64,000 nt of DNA from NCBI RefSeq assembly GCF_024166365.1, contig NC_064831.1:45881768-45945767 (forward strand), read 5' to 3'. The notes below the pieces were generated by a model, which searched no databases, was not told the DNA's origin, and worked only from the letters and a program-made list of their open reading frames with translations. This stretch comes from Elephas maximus indicus (lineage: Eukaryota; Chordata; Mammalia; Proboscidea; Elephantidae). Position numbers and translations under genes: made by a program. Positions 1 through 52,102 of the stretch are shown one piece after another (within the stretch, counting starts at the first letter, position 1; every line of letters starts with the position of its first letter).

Positions 1-568
1 CAAGAAAACAATCCTCACAACTGATGCACTGCATTGGGCAAATCTGCTGCAAGACCTCTTTAACGTTTTGAAAAGCAAAATGGCATCTTGAGGACTAAGG
101 TGCTCATGACCCAAGCCACGGTGTTTTCAATTACCTCATATGCATGCAAAAACTGGACAGTGAATATGGAAGACTGAAGAAGAATTGATGCCTTTATGGT
201 ATTGGTGAAGGATATTGAATATACCATGGACTGCCAAAAGAATGAACAAATCTGTCTTGGATGAAGTACAGCCAGAATGCTCCTTAGAAGTGAGGATGGT
301 TAAGATTTCATCTCACATACTTTGGACATATTATCAGGAGGGACTAGTCCCTGGAGAAGGATATCATGCTTGGTAAAGTAGAGAGTCAGTGAAAAAGAGG
401 AAGTACCCTCAACCGTGAGATGGACTGACATAGTGGCTGCAACAATGCACTCAAGCATAAAACGATCATGAGCACGGTGCAGAACAGGGCAGTGTTTTGT
501 TCTGTTGTTCATAGGATCGCTATGTGTCGGAACCGACTCGACGGCACCTAACAACAACAACAGTAGCA
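1..568 (+). mobile_element. RTE/BovB-type LINE 3' end
   Basis: The sequence runs into the window from the left. It shows the 3' coding region and terminal segment of an RTE element ending GTCGGAACCGACTCGACGG and CACC-TAACAACAACAACAG, near-identical in kind to the copies ending at 30213, 30748 and 53293. Truncated and interrupted by stops. Confidence 0.85.
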
Positions 569-1319
569 CCATTATGTGGGAAGAATGTTTTTATCATGAA
601 GGAAATTGGAATGTATCATTATTTTAACTTTATCACCACTTCAATCCAAAAGTCCCTTGCAGACCGTAAGAGATTGCTCAAAAGAGGTCAAGTACCTCAT
701 GAATACAAATGAGTGTCTGTTGCGTTTACACCAAGATTTTATTTAGGGGATAGGGACAAACATATTAATATATAACTACTTAAGATTTTCCTTTCCTCTG
801 CTTTCTCATAAAAAAGAATTCTTTGCCCTTAGAGTAAATATTGGGCAGTCTTTTATTTATTAACTGGGATGGTAAAGGAAGAGCCTGTGAAAAGACTGGG
901 TTGACCAGTCTTACAAAGGAAAGGGAACTGCCAGCTCAAAACAGTTTTAAGGTCAGAGTGAGAAAGATGCCTAAGAGGTTTATGGAGATGTTTTTGGGTA
1001 GCTGTGTTTTTTTAAAGGACTGAAAAGAATATTTTTTGTTGAATAGAACTCCCTTTTGGTGTTTGGGTAAGACAGTTCGAGAAATAATTGAAATTTTCAC
1101 CAGAAGGAAGCCCATCTTTATTTGGGTGACATTATTTTTAAAAATAAACAAACAAACCAGGGCTGATCATAAGAAAAAGCAATCCTGCCTCATCAGAAAG
1201 TCTGATAACTGAACACAACTGCTACAGAAGTTATCAAAAACTGCTTTATAGAAGTAAAATTTTCAAGGTGACTGTACTATGCTATTCTTATTCAAAAAGG
1301 TGTTGCATTAAAAAAAAGG

Positions 1320-1860
1320 GAATGGCCCAAATCATCTCCCAACATGGATGAACCTGGAAGACATTATGCCAAGCGAAATATGTCAATCACAAAAGGACAA
1401 ATACTACATGATCTCACTTTTATGAAATGACAAGAACAGGCAAACATACAAAGACCTGGTGGTGCAGCGGTTATATGTTCAGCCGCTAACCCAAAGGCTG
1501 GCAGTTCAAATCCACCCTGTGGCTTCATGGGAGAAAGGATCTGGCAACCTGCTGCCATCAAGATTACAGCTTAGGAAACCCTACACGGCGGTTCTACTCT
1601 GTAACATGGGGTCGTTAGGATTCAAAAATTGACTTGACAGGGAAACAACAGTGTTCTTTGGTGGTTGCCAGGAGCAGGGAGGGGAGAGGGGCATCATTCT
1701 CTTTCTGGTGATGGGAAAGGTGACGCTGAACGTGAGTGAAGTTTGCACATCTTAACTAATGCGATTGATGCCACTAAGTTACACACAATAAAAATGAGGA
1801 ATTAGCAAATGCTACGTTACATGTAATTTTGCAACAACCACAAAAAAAGCAAAATAAAAT
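1320..1860 (+). mobile_element. old L1 3' fragment split by an AfroSINE
   Basis: The L1 motif ACATTATGCCAAGCGAAAT and 'acaaatactacatgatctc' lie before an inserted SINE at about 1451-1652. The L1 continues after it with 'ggtggttgccaggagcag' and ends in an A-rich stretch. Confidence 0.7.
1451..1652 (+). mobile_element. AfroSINE, longer variant
   Basis: A tRNA-like head (CTGGTGGTGCAGCGGTTA, B-box-like GCAGTTCAAATCC), a middle segment CTGGCAACCTGCTGCC with ATTACAGC, and the tail CGGTTCTACTCTGTAACATG. It carries the longer middle seen in other members of the family. Confidence 0.75.
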
Positions 1861-1939
1861 AAAAGGGGCTACAAATACTGATACTACTTAGATACAACCA
1901 GTCACTTCACAGGATTAGTTTTCTTGGTTTGAAGAATTA

Positions 1940-2300
1940 GGGTCATGGTCTCAGGGGACAATCCAGTCAATAGGCATAATACAGCTCTTAAAGTTTAAGC
2001 TCTACTTTGTACTTTGGTGGGTGGTGTCTGCGGTCTTGAAAGCTTACGAGCGGCCAGCTAAGATATCACTAAAGGGTTCTATTCATCTGCAGCAAAAGAA
2101 AAAGAAGGAAATCCAAGAACTGGAGTAGGAACCAGACTCCAGGACTAATTATCTCCATGAACCACTGCCTACTCTACCCTGAAACCAGAAGAACTAGATG
2201 GTGCCTGGCTACCACTACCAAATGTTCTGATTGGGGGATACAACAGATGTGTCCTGATAGAAAGGGAGAAAAATATGGAATCAAACTTCAAAAAAAATTT
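1940..2300 (+). mobile_element. L1 3' UTR fragment
   Basis: The L1 3' UTR landmarks 'atggtctcaggggacaatc' and 'accagaagaactagatggtg' occur in the same order as in the full-length copy. It ends in an A-rich tract at about 2290, facing the tail of the next, oppositely oriented L1. Confidence 0.7.
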
Positions 2301-2321
2301 TTTTTATTTTGCTTTGAAGTT

Positions 2322-3207
2322 TTTTTTTTATTGTGCTTTAAGTGAAAGTTTACAAATCAAGTCAGTCTCTCATACAAAACCTTATATACACCTTGCTATA
2401 TACTCCTAGTTGCTCTCCCCCTAACGAGACAGTGCACTCCTTCTGTCCACCCTGTATTTCCGTGTCCATTCAGCCAGCTTCTGTACCCCTTGGCCTTCAC
2501 TTCTCCCCTCCAGACCAGAGCTGCACACATAGTCTCATGTGTCTACTTGATCCAAGAAGCTCACTCCTCACCAGTATCATTTCCTGTCTTATAGTCCAGA
2601 CCAACCCATCTGAAGAGTTAGCTTTGGGAATAGTTACTGTCTTGGGCTAACGGAAGGTCTGGGGACCGTTACCACCAGGGTCCTTCTAGTCTCAGTCAGA
2701 CCATTAAGTCTGATCTTTTTACGAGAATTAGAGGCCTGCATTCCCACTGCTCTCCTGCTTCTTCAGGGATTCTCTGTTGTGTTCCCTGTCACGGCAGTCA
2801 TCGGTTGTAGCCAGGCACCATTTAGTTCTTCTGGTCTCAGGCTGATGTAGTCCCTGATTTACGTGACCCATTCTTACTCTTGGGCTCATACTTACCCTGT
2901 GTCTTTGGTGTTCTTCATTCTCCTTTGATCCATGTGGTTTAAGACCAACTGATGCATGTTAGATGCCCGCTTGCTTGCATTTAAGACTCCAGTCGCCACT
3001 CTCCAAAGTGGGATGCAGAATGCTCTCTTAATAGATTTGATTATGCCAGTTGACTTAGATGTCCCTGAAACCACGGTTCCCAAACCTCCACCCCTGCTAT
3101 GCTGGCCTTCGAAGCATTCGGTTTATTCAGGAAACTTCTTTGATTTTGGTTTACTCAGGTTGTGCTGACCTCTCCTGTATTGTGTGTTGTCTTTCCCTTC
3201 ACCTAAA
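2322..3207 (-). mobile_element. L1 3' end, young lineage
   Basis: Begins with the reverse-complement tail TTTATTGTGCTTTAAGTGAA and matches 42395-43280 of the full-length L1 in reverse. 5'-truncated at about 3207. Confidence 0.88.
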
Positions 3208-4040
3208 TTACGAACTTCAAATTTTTAAAGGGGCCAGACTTACTGAACCCATTGAGGCTAGAAGAATCCTTGCGACTACTGCCTTGAGATACTCTTTAAA
3301 CCTTGAAGCAAAACTATTCCTGGAAGTAAACTTTAAACTGAATAGTAGTTTAGCTCAATAAATTAAAAATGCCACCCTTCAGTATTGTACTCTTTCACAA
3401 AAATATCTCTGTGAGGCCAAACAGACAACAGTTACTGGAAAGCACAGATGAGATGGTTGGGGGTCGGGGGACAGGCAGGAGTCTAAGTTTAATGGGAGTG
3501 AAACAGCCAGAACACAAATGAGAATCTTCACACAATGTGAAGAATGTAATCAATGTTACCAAATATTATGTGTAGACTGCTGAACAGGAACGTGTTTTGC
3601 TGTGTACATTTTCACCAAAAATACAATAGTTTTTAAAAAAAGTAAATGGGGATGCTTTTATGATCCACTTGAATGGCAACATGATAAAATCCTATAAAAA
3701 CTCATCGCCAGTTTTGTTTTCCTAAAACTCCTTTAAATACAATCTGTGAACTGTGACAACGACTACATGCAAAAAGGAACCTGCACTGCTGTGCTTAATG
3801 CTTGCATCACCTCCCAGTGACACAACATAACCGGTGGTGCAATGCAAAGCCGACACCACGATGTCCTTACTTCACATCTCGTCCTGTGCTGCCTTGTTCT
3901 CTCCTGGTCTACTTACAGGTACTAGAAAACTTACCTTCACCAGATAGTGTTATGAAGTATGATCAACATTCTAAAACTACAGTCAAAGATAAGGTTTTCG
4001 AAACACTTATTTCACTAAGCTGATTTGGTCTAACCTCATA
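3208..4040. other. no gene; unique sequence downstream of DNAAF4
   Basis: No coding potential beyond short chance frames. I recognise no repeat here. Confidence 0.5.
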
Positions 4041-4434
4041 CAGATGGTGGCGAAGGTATTCATTTATTTAAAAAAGAACACAAATATTCTATGCATTTGG
4101 CAACTAAGTAAAAGCCTATCAGGATTGATTATACCAAAGCCTACCATTCAGATAATGAAAAAGTATATTTAATAAAATCCAAAAATACTTTATAAACACA
4201 ATCTTTTATTTGAGAATTTCACATTGTTAAAAATTAATCAGTAACAAATATTTGTTAGTTACAAGGGCAAATTCAGTTCAATTAGAAAAAATATATAATT
4301 AAGGTATGTGTTAACATAAAGAAGAAAAAAATGAAAATTGATTCTGCACAACCAGCTGTAGTATGTAGAGATCCCTAATGCCTCCAGTTATTTTTTAACA
4401 ATGTAAAATCATACCTAGTTGCCTCTAGGAGTCA
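4040..4434 (-). other. DNAAF4: probable DNAAF4 3' UTR with candidate poly(A) signals
   Basis: AT-rich sequence after the stop codon. Minus-strand AATAAA hexamers lie at 4210-4205 and 4068-4063, about 225 and 370 nt after the stop. Which one is used cannot be told from sequence; the extent given is an inference. Confidence 0.45.
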
Positions 4435-45022
<40,588 letters not shown>

Positions 45023-45074
45023 CCCGGCGGCGGCCGAACGTAAGGCGCAGCTGGTTGCTGCCCGCGCCCGATCG

Positions 45075-45088
45075 GTTGCTAGGGAAGC
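45075..45088. promoter_or_regulatory. candidate RFX X-box in the DNAAF4 promoter
   Basis: The plus strand reads GTTGCTAGGGAAGC, an imperfect inverted repeat close to the RFX consensus (GTTGCC, short spacer, GGCAAC). It lies 53 bp upstream of the ATG. RFX factors drive ciliary genes, and DYX1C1 is reported to be X-box regulated in human, so site and context agree. Binding is inferred. Confidence 0.55.
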
Positions 45089-45549
45089 TGGGGTCACCGT
45101 GTGCTAGCCCTTCCGGGTCAAGCCTGGCCCGGCGCCCCCGCATTCCCGGCGTGCCCTGGGCGGCCCCTTCAATCGCCCGCGGGCCCGCGTTCGCGGCTCA
45201 GTGGCTGCCCGGGAGGTGGCGGAAGGCGGCGTTTTAGGGTCTCATTACCCCTTCTCTGCAGCATGAGCGAATGTCTGAAGAAGGAGGCCTACAAATTCTG
45301 CCAAGAAAGAAAAGCACTTAATGTCTGAAAATGCAAAGAAGGGATGTGGACTTAAGCGTAGGAAAGTGCGACCGACGAGGCGCGAGTGCGACGTCCCCGC
45401 ATGATTGCGGCACTGGACTCCGCTGTCGCTCTGACACAGACTGTAGGAGCTGATTTCAAAATTTCTGGGTCGGCAGAAAGCCTGGTCTAGGAGCTTCCTG
45501 GCACTATTGTAGTCCTCCAATTCCTGTTAACTGTTTTTTTTTTTTTTTT

Positions 45550-45795
45550 TTTGGTAAGGCTACCAAAAGCCTCCATGGGCCGCTATGAGTCGGAACCAAC
45601 TGGTTGGCACACTACGGGGTTGGTTTGGGAAGGTTGGAGGTTTCAGTCTACCCTGCGGTGCCTGGGAAGAAAGGCCTGGCGATCTACTTCTGGAAAAACA
45701 TTAGCCACTAAAAACCGAATGTGGAGCATGGTGGTACTCTGACACACACAGGCCACCATGGGTGGAAATCAACTCAACAGCAACTGGAAAAGCGT
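45550..45795 (+). mobile_element. AfroSINE-related composite or rearranged copy
   Basis: A short tail piece (CGCTATGAGTCGGAACCAAC) precedes a second, longer copy with 'gaagaaaggcctggcgatc', 'ttctggaaaaacattagcc' and 'ggtggaaatcaactcaacag'. Confidence 0.7.
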
Positions 45796-46485
45796 TGGAT
45801 ACAAGTTTTGAGAACTGGGGAGAAATGATTCTGTGACTCACATGTGACCAATGATTTGCTGCACCTAAGCAGTAGGGTAAATTGGATTTATGTAGATATA
45901 TCTTACAATTACTCAGGTAGGCTATGAACTCTTGCCCTGGAAGGAAACCTGAAAATCATGTCCTCTCAGCCTACACTTATTTAAGGAATCTGAGACCCTT
46001 ATTCTTAAACCCATTGTCACATAGCTAGTGGCAGAACCATGATTAAAATCCTCATGTCTTAACTCTTATTCCAGTGTTGGTTCCCCCATAGCTGCTTTCT
46101 GTAGAGTTTACTGAATAGGGTATGAATTACTGGAAGTCGACGCTAACTCAGTGAATTTAATTTAGGTAAGCATCTACAAATTACTTGTCACCTAGGGATT
46201 TGGATTTTAAACTTTACTTTTGTTGGGTCTTAACACAAGAAACTTCAAAACTCCTGAGGAATTCCTTGAGGAGCGTTTAGGAATAACAGACTTGAGGGGA
46301 AAATCTTTCCCACCAAACAAGCCTTCCCTCACTTAACCAATTTTGTCAGAGGTTTATTATCTCAAGATCCCTGTAACTTTGAGCCCTGAGAGTCATCCTA
46401 GACTTCTTCCCTTTCCTTGTTGCCCTAATCAAGATGAATCCTACGGATTGTTTTTTTTTGTTGTTGTCTCAGACATTTCCCTCTT

Positions 46486-46905
46486 TGTTTCCTGTATTGG
46501 TTTCCTAAGGCTGACGTAGCAAAGTACTACATACGGGTGGCTTATAAGAACAGAATTTTATTCTGGAGCCCAGTAGTGTGAATTCAGGGTGTCGGCAGGA
46601 CCCAAGTTCTCTCAGAAGTCTTTAGTGGAATATCCTTTCTTGTCTCTCCTGGCTTCTGGCAGTCCCAGACTTTTCTTGGCTTGCGGCTGCAGCATAACTC
46701 TGTTGTCACATGGTGATTTTTCCTCTTTCTGTTGCTCCTGTTTCTTCTATAAGCACACCACTCAGATTGTATTAGGACCCACCCTATTTCAGTATGGTCT
46801 CATATTAATCGATAACACCTTTAAACCCCCTTTTTCCAAACAAGGTCACATTCACAGGTACCAGGAGTTAGGACTTCAATATCTCTTTGAAGGCCAGTAG
46901 TCAAT
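46486..46905 (-). mobile_element. MaLR (MLT1-type) solo LTR, inverted
   Basis: Begins TGTATTGGTTTCCTAAGGC and includes 'ggacccaccctatttcagta' and 'aacaaggtcacattcacagg', the reverse of the copy at 26493. Confidence 0.78.
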
Positions 46906-46912
46906 CCACAGA

Positions 46913-47080
46913 GCCCTTGTGGTGGAGTGGTTACAAGCTTTGCTGCTAACCAAAAGGTCTGCAATTCAAATCCACCAGCTGCTCCTTGGAAACCCTAGTG
47001 GGGAGTTCTACTCTGTCCTCTAGGTTTGATATGGGTTGGAATTGACTCGATGGCAGTGGATTTGGTTTTCTTGTTTTGTT
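46913..47080 (+). mobile_element. AfroSINE
   Basis: GAGCCCTTGTGGTGGAGTGG head, GCTGCTAACCAAAAGGTCTG, tail GGAATTGACTCGATGGCAG. Confidence 0.9.
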
Positions 47081-47179
47081 TTATAACTAGCAAGTCCACT
47101 CCTATGTGTGTATATACCCCCAGAGATTTCTAACAAGTTCCCAGGTGATGCTGATGCTTCGCAAAGTAGTTTCCTAGAA

Positions 47180-47403
47180 CAGGATTTTTCAACCTCCACA
47201 CTATTGACATTTTAGGCCGTATACTTCTCTGTTGTGTGTGGGTGTGGGTGAGTGGGGAGGAGCTGTCCTGTGTAATGTAGGATGTTTAGCAGCATCCCTG
47301 GCTTCTTCCCACTAGAAACCAGTAACACCCCCCCCCACCCTGTGACGACCAAAAATGTTTGTAGACATCGCCAAATTGTAACATTGCTCCCAGCTGAGAA
47401 ACA
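47180..47403 (-). mobile_element. MER20-type hAT element
   Basis: 'ttttcaacctccacactatt', 'gtaggatgtttagcagcatc', a C10 tract and 'gctgagaaacactg' are colinear with MER20 in reverse. Confidence 0.75.
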
Positions 47404-47597
47404 CTGCCCTAGAGAAAGTCTTGCTTATGTACACTAGAAGGTATTTCCAAGTATTTGTGGCAGCTTCATAGCAAAAATATGAAAACAAGCCATATATCCA
47501 ACAGGTACATTCACATCACAGACTATCATACAACAGTAAAGAATGAACTGTAGCTATACACTGTATGGGTAAGAGAAAAAGTCTTATATGACCTTTA

Positions 47598-47775
47598 TGG
47601 AAACCCTGGTGGGGGAGTGGTTAAGAGCTATAACTGCTAACCAAAAGGCCGGCAGTTCAGATCCACCAGGCACTCCTTGGAAACCCTACCGGGCAGTTCT
47701 ATTTTGTCCTATAGGGTTGCTACGAGTTGGAATCGACTTGACAGCAATGTGGTGGTGTTTTTTTTTTTTTTAACG
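47598..47775 (+). mobile_element. AfroSINE
   Basis: GGAAACCCTGGTGGGGGAGTG head; tail GGAATCGACTTGACAGCAAT then a T14 tract. Confidence 0.92.
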
Positions 47776-47982
47776 CAACCCTTAAGGAATAATGCCTGTT
47801 TAATAGAACTTTAAAGCAAAGAAAACTAAACCTATTGGGTAAGTATTCCTATATATGTGGTTAAACTATCCAGGAAAGTAGGGTGATAGCATCATGGTTA
47901 ACTCCTAGGTAAAAGTCATGCAGGTGGAACCCTTTTTGGTAGCTAGCAGAGATGAGTTCCACAGCCACACTGCATCTATGAA

Positions 47983-48165
47983 GACAGGGGTTCTTGGGGG
48001 ATGGTCCTGGCCAGCAATATCAGCATCTCCTGGGAACCTGTTACAAATGCAAATTCCCATGCCCCAGCCCAGACCTGCTGAACCAGAAACTGTAAAGGTA
48101 GAGCCCAGCAATCTGTGTTTCACAAGCTCTCCGTGTAATTCGGATATAGTACACAGTTTGCGAGA
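47983..48165 (+). mobile_element. MER5A-type hAT element
   Basis: 'gcatctcctgggaacctgtt', 'acaaatgcaaattccc', 'cagcaatctgtgtttcacaa' in consensus order. Confidence 0.8.
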
Positions 48166-48984
48166 CACTTGCTTAGGGAACAGGCTTTACTGAGGAAAGG
48201 AGAGGCTTACAAAGCCAAAGAAAGGCACAAGTTCCCCCATTCCTCCCTCATCCCAAGAGGAAGCACTGTCCTTGGAGGAGCTCTGTCCCATTTTCATATT
48301 CCCTTCTTACAGAACAAACAAGAAAGAAAACTTGTCCATAGGGAAACTACTGGGGCACCAGGCAGTCTCCAGCTAGGTGCCGCCTATCTATAGAAGTTGT
48401 CACAGAAAGTCAGCGGCTCAATATCTGGAGACCTTGGGTCACAAGGAAAACTACAGTTGGAGAGAGAAAGGACCAGACCCATGGGAAGCTGAGTACCGGT
48501 TCATCCCCCCCCGCCCCCACCACTGGGAGAATGGAGGTCCAAGTCCATGGCTCGTTGCCTAGGAAAACCCAGAGAGAACACCCAATTACTTTTGGTTGAT
48601 TCAAAGCTTGTGACCAGAGAGCATCAAAGAAATTGGCAAGTTTCTTCCCCACCCTCCAATTTTGGGTGACAGGTTTGTTCATTTTATTCTCATGATTCAT
48701 AAATATACAAATATATTATTTTATATATAAAAATATTACAGAATTAAAGTGAAATTTTATTAACAAACTCTTTAGTATAGGAGGGTCCTTATTTTCTCCT
48801 TGAGTATAATGAAGTTCTTAGGGAGTGAAAATATACATTATGAAGCAAAAATTAAATCTGATTTGTTATTCTTAACCTAAAATTAATTATCTAACATAAT
48901 TTTATTTATTTTTGATGGTCAAATTTGGCCATTTGGAAAAGTTGATTTATTTTTTAAGGTCAAGTGATGAGATCTTTATTTATT

Positions 48985-49150
48985 TTTTTTTTTAATTATT
49001 GGGTTTCTGGTGAAAGCTTACACAGCAAATTAGGTTCCCATTTAATAATTCCTATACATATTGCTCAGTGACACTGGTTACATTTTCCACATCCTGTCAA
49101 CCTCGTTATTTCTAATTTCTATGTCTTTCAGTGCCACTCCAGAACTTTTA
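48985..49150 (-). mobile_element. L1 3' end fragment, older subfamily
   Basis: A T tract, then 'ttctggtgaaagcttacaca', 'gcaaattaggttcccattta', similar to the next copy. Confidence 0.65.
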
Positions 49151-49689
49151 AAAGAGTGCTTCTTTCTGGAGACAAAATGATTTAGGCCCAACTTGAAATT
49201 TTTTTTCTTTCTTTTCCTCTCCAAGAAACGGAATCAGTCACTGTCTGAGAATCTTTAGCTGTTTTTAGTAGAGAGTGGATTTCAAGACTAAAGTCTAGGC
49301 ACTAGGTTTAAATACATTAGTTATTTTACTATTTTAAATTTGGGATTTAGGAAAAGACAATGTGGTTTACAAGTAGACAGGCATATACAGAACTCATGTA
49401 AAGAGTATGAAGTGACCCTGTATTCTTAGATTTACATTTACAGTGTATAGATCTTGATGATTTTTTCTATTAGACTTTTAGCACAATACCAGTTATTTTA
49501 ACATAAAGAACAGCATCTTAATTTACTTTTAAGTAGAACAGCTATCATTAAAGTAGAATTTTACATGACTAATAAGAGGAGAATATAAACATAAAGTTAT
49601 GTTTTGGTTTTGTCCACAATTTTTTTTTTAACATTTTATAACTGAGTTTAGTTTAAATTTGTTTTTATATAAATACAGATGCTTATTAC

Positions 49690-50625
49690 TATATTAAACT
49701 TTCTTATTGTATTTTGGATGAGGGTTTACAGAGCAAATTAGTTCCTCATTAAACAATTAATACACATATTGTTTTGTGACACTGGTTGCCACCCCCACAT
49801 GTCAACACTCTCCCCTTCTTGACCTTGGGTTCCCTGTTGCCAGCTTTCCTGTCCCCTCCTGCCATATCGTCCTTGCCCCTGAGATGGTGTGCCCATTTAG
49901 TCTCACTCTGTTTTATGGGCCTGTCTAATCTTTGGCTGAAGGGTGAACCTCAGGAGTGACTTTATTACTGAACTATAACAGTGTACAGGGGCCATACTCT
50001 TGGGGTTTCTCCAGTCTCTGTAAGGCCGGTAAGTCTGGTCTTTTTTTTTTTAATGTTAGAATTTTGTTCTACATTTTTCTCCAGCTCTGTCTGGGACCCT
50101 CTACTGTGATTCCTGTCAGAGCAGTTGGTGGTGGTAGCCGGGCACCCTCTAGATATACTGGACTCAGTCTGGTGGAGGCTATAGTACTTGCTGTCCATTA
50201 CTGCTTTGGAATAATCTTTGCTTTGTGTGTTTGGTTTTCTTCATTCTCCCTTGCTCCACACAGGGTGGGACCAGTGGAGTATCTTAGATGGCCACTCACA
50301 GGCTTTGAAGATCCCAGACGGTACTCACCAAAGTAGAACGTAGAACATTTCCATTATGAACTACGTTACTCCAATTGAGCTAGATGTTCCTGAGACCATG
50401 GTCACCAGCCCTCAGCCCAGTAATTCAGTTCCTCGGGGAGTTTAGATGTGTCTATGGAGCGTCCATGACCTTGCCTTGTACAAGTTTGCTGGCTTTCCCA
50501 GTACTGTGTACTGTTTTACCCTCACCATAGTAACTACTTATCTATTGTCTACTTAGTATTTTTCCCTCCCCTCCCCTCCCTTGTAACCACCAAAGAGTCT
50601 TTCTTTTCATGTATGAAGTATAATA
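49690..50625 (-). mobile_element. L1 3' end, older subfamily
   Basis: 'ggatgagggtttacagagca', then a 3' UTR colinear with 27057-27545 and ending near 'aaccaccaaagagtctttct'. Confidence 0.8.
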
Positions 50626-51234
50626 TTAAACTTTTAAAGTTCTGAGATTTATTAAGTATCAGTAGATTAATATCAAAATATATTAGTGACATAGTATTAC
50701 CCAATAAACAAGAATCAGATATTGTAGTTACAAATCAAGCTGACAGTATGTTTAATAAAATATTCTCCCTGTTCTTATCTTGATTACCTTACCTTGATTG
50801 CCTTCATAATGATCTGGAAGACCAAGTTAAAATTTGGAATTCTCAGTCAGCTTCGAGTTTCATGCAGGACCATGGCAGAGGAAACAGCCTGTCCTTGGGC
50901 ACAGAGGTGTGGACGCCAGGAGAACAGGCTGCTCTCAGGAAGACTAATCAGACAAAAGACACTTTCAGCTCCTAGAAATGGCTCAGGGCTGGTGGGCAGG
51001 GAACTGTCATATTCAGGGTAGCCAAACCAGTATGGAAGAGGGGACACGAGGTCTGGGTAGTACATTGCCTTCACCCACAGCTTCCCTGCCCCTTGGAGGG
51101 GGTGCAGCAGGAAAACGATCAGAGGCCTAAAGCAGGGGCCTCAGGGTCTAAGGTCGGGAATGTTAACATCTTTTCATGCTAAAATCTTTTTTTTTTTTCC
51201 CCCTAAGTCCTTGCTGTGAAAATTTGGTTCTTCA

Positions 51235-51425
51235 ACTTTGTGTCTGGAGTCAGGCAAATTTTGGTTAGAATCCCAACTCTAACTTTTCTTAGCTGTATGT
51301 CCCTGGGCAAGTTTCTCACCCCCGAACCTTTATTTCCTCATCTGTAAAATGAAGGCAATAATATCTATTTGTAGGATATCAAGAGGGTTACATCATTCCG
51401 TGTAAAGGGCTCAATGTTACTATTT
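51235..51425 (+). repeat. MIR-type SINE
   Basis: 'ctgtatgtccctgggcaagt', 'tttcctcatctgtaaaatga', a near-consensus MIR core. Confidence 0.85.
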
Positions 51426-52102
51426 CGTTCAGACAATTTAGTAGATCCAATGCTTTCCTCTTGTATTTACCCATAAGCATTTCTCTGATCCACATTCTGG
51501 ACATGAAATGGCTTTCTGTCTAGCTGAGGATAGAAACAAGGTTTTTAATATTCATAAACTGAATGCCAACTTTGACAACTATACCCATGATAGGGAACAC
51601 AAATCCAGTCAATCTCCAAATCTTAAATATCTCTCAAACACATTCACTTTTCAGTGACTCACTTGACTATCATTACTTTGATGCTCTAATGGTGCCATAT
51701 TTGGTCACTGGAAATCCCTTTAAACTCATTCCTGTGTCTTTTAACATGTGCTTACAATTCTCTTCTTAGGGTTTTGACTATTTAAGTGCATAATCTCTGA
51801 AACATGTTTTTATTAGTAACATTTACCTAAAAATCACCTAGAAAAGATTGAACTTTTCTTCAAATATCACAGTTCTTCCCATGTAAGCTCTTACAATAAT
51901 GTTGATTTAATTATGAAATATGAGGTATAACAAGTAATTCTAATTATTTCTACCTTTTTTTTTTTTTAAGAATAAGTCTTTGTGATTTCCAGGGCCCTTC
52001 TGGGAAAACCCAAAGATGGTTTAAGTCTAAAAGACATCTTGGAAAACATCTTCTTCATAATTTAGGGTTTGATAATAGGAAAGTATAATCAAAGAAGTTA
52101 TT

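Noticed and set aside
45023-45097. In-frame 25-residue N-terminal extension of DNAAF4
   Set aside because: The frame is open, but its upstream start is GTG, not ATG, and the ATG at 45022 has a good context and matches the known protein start.
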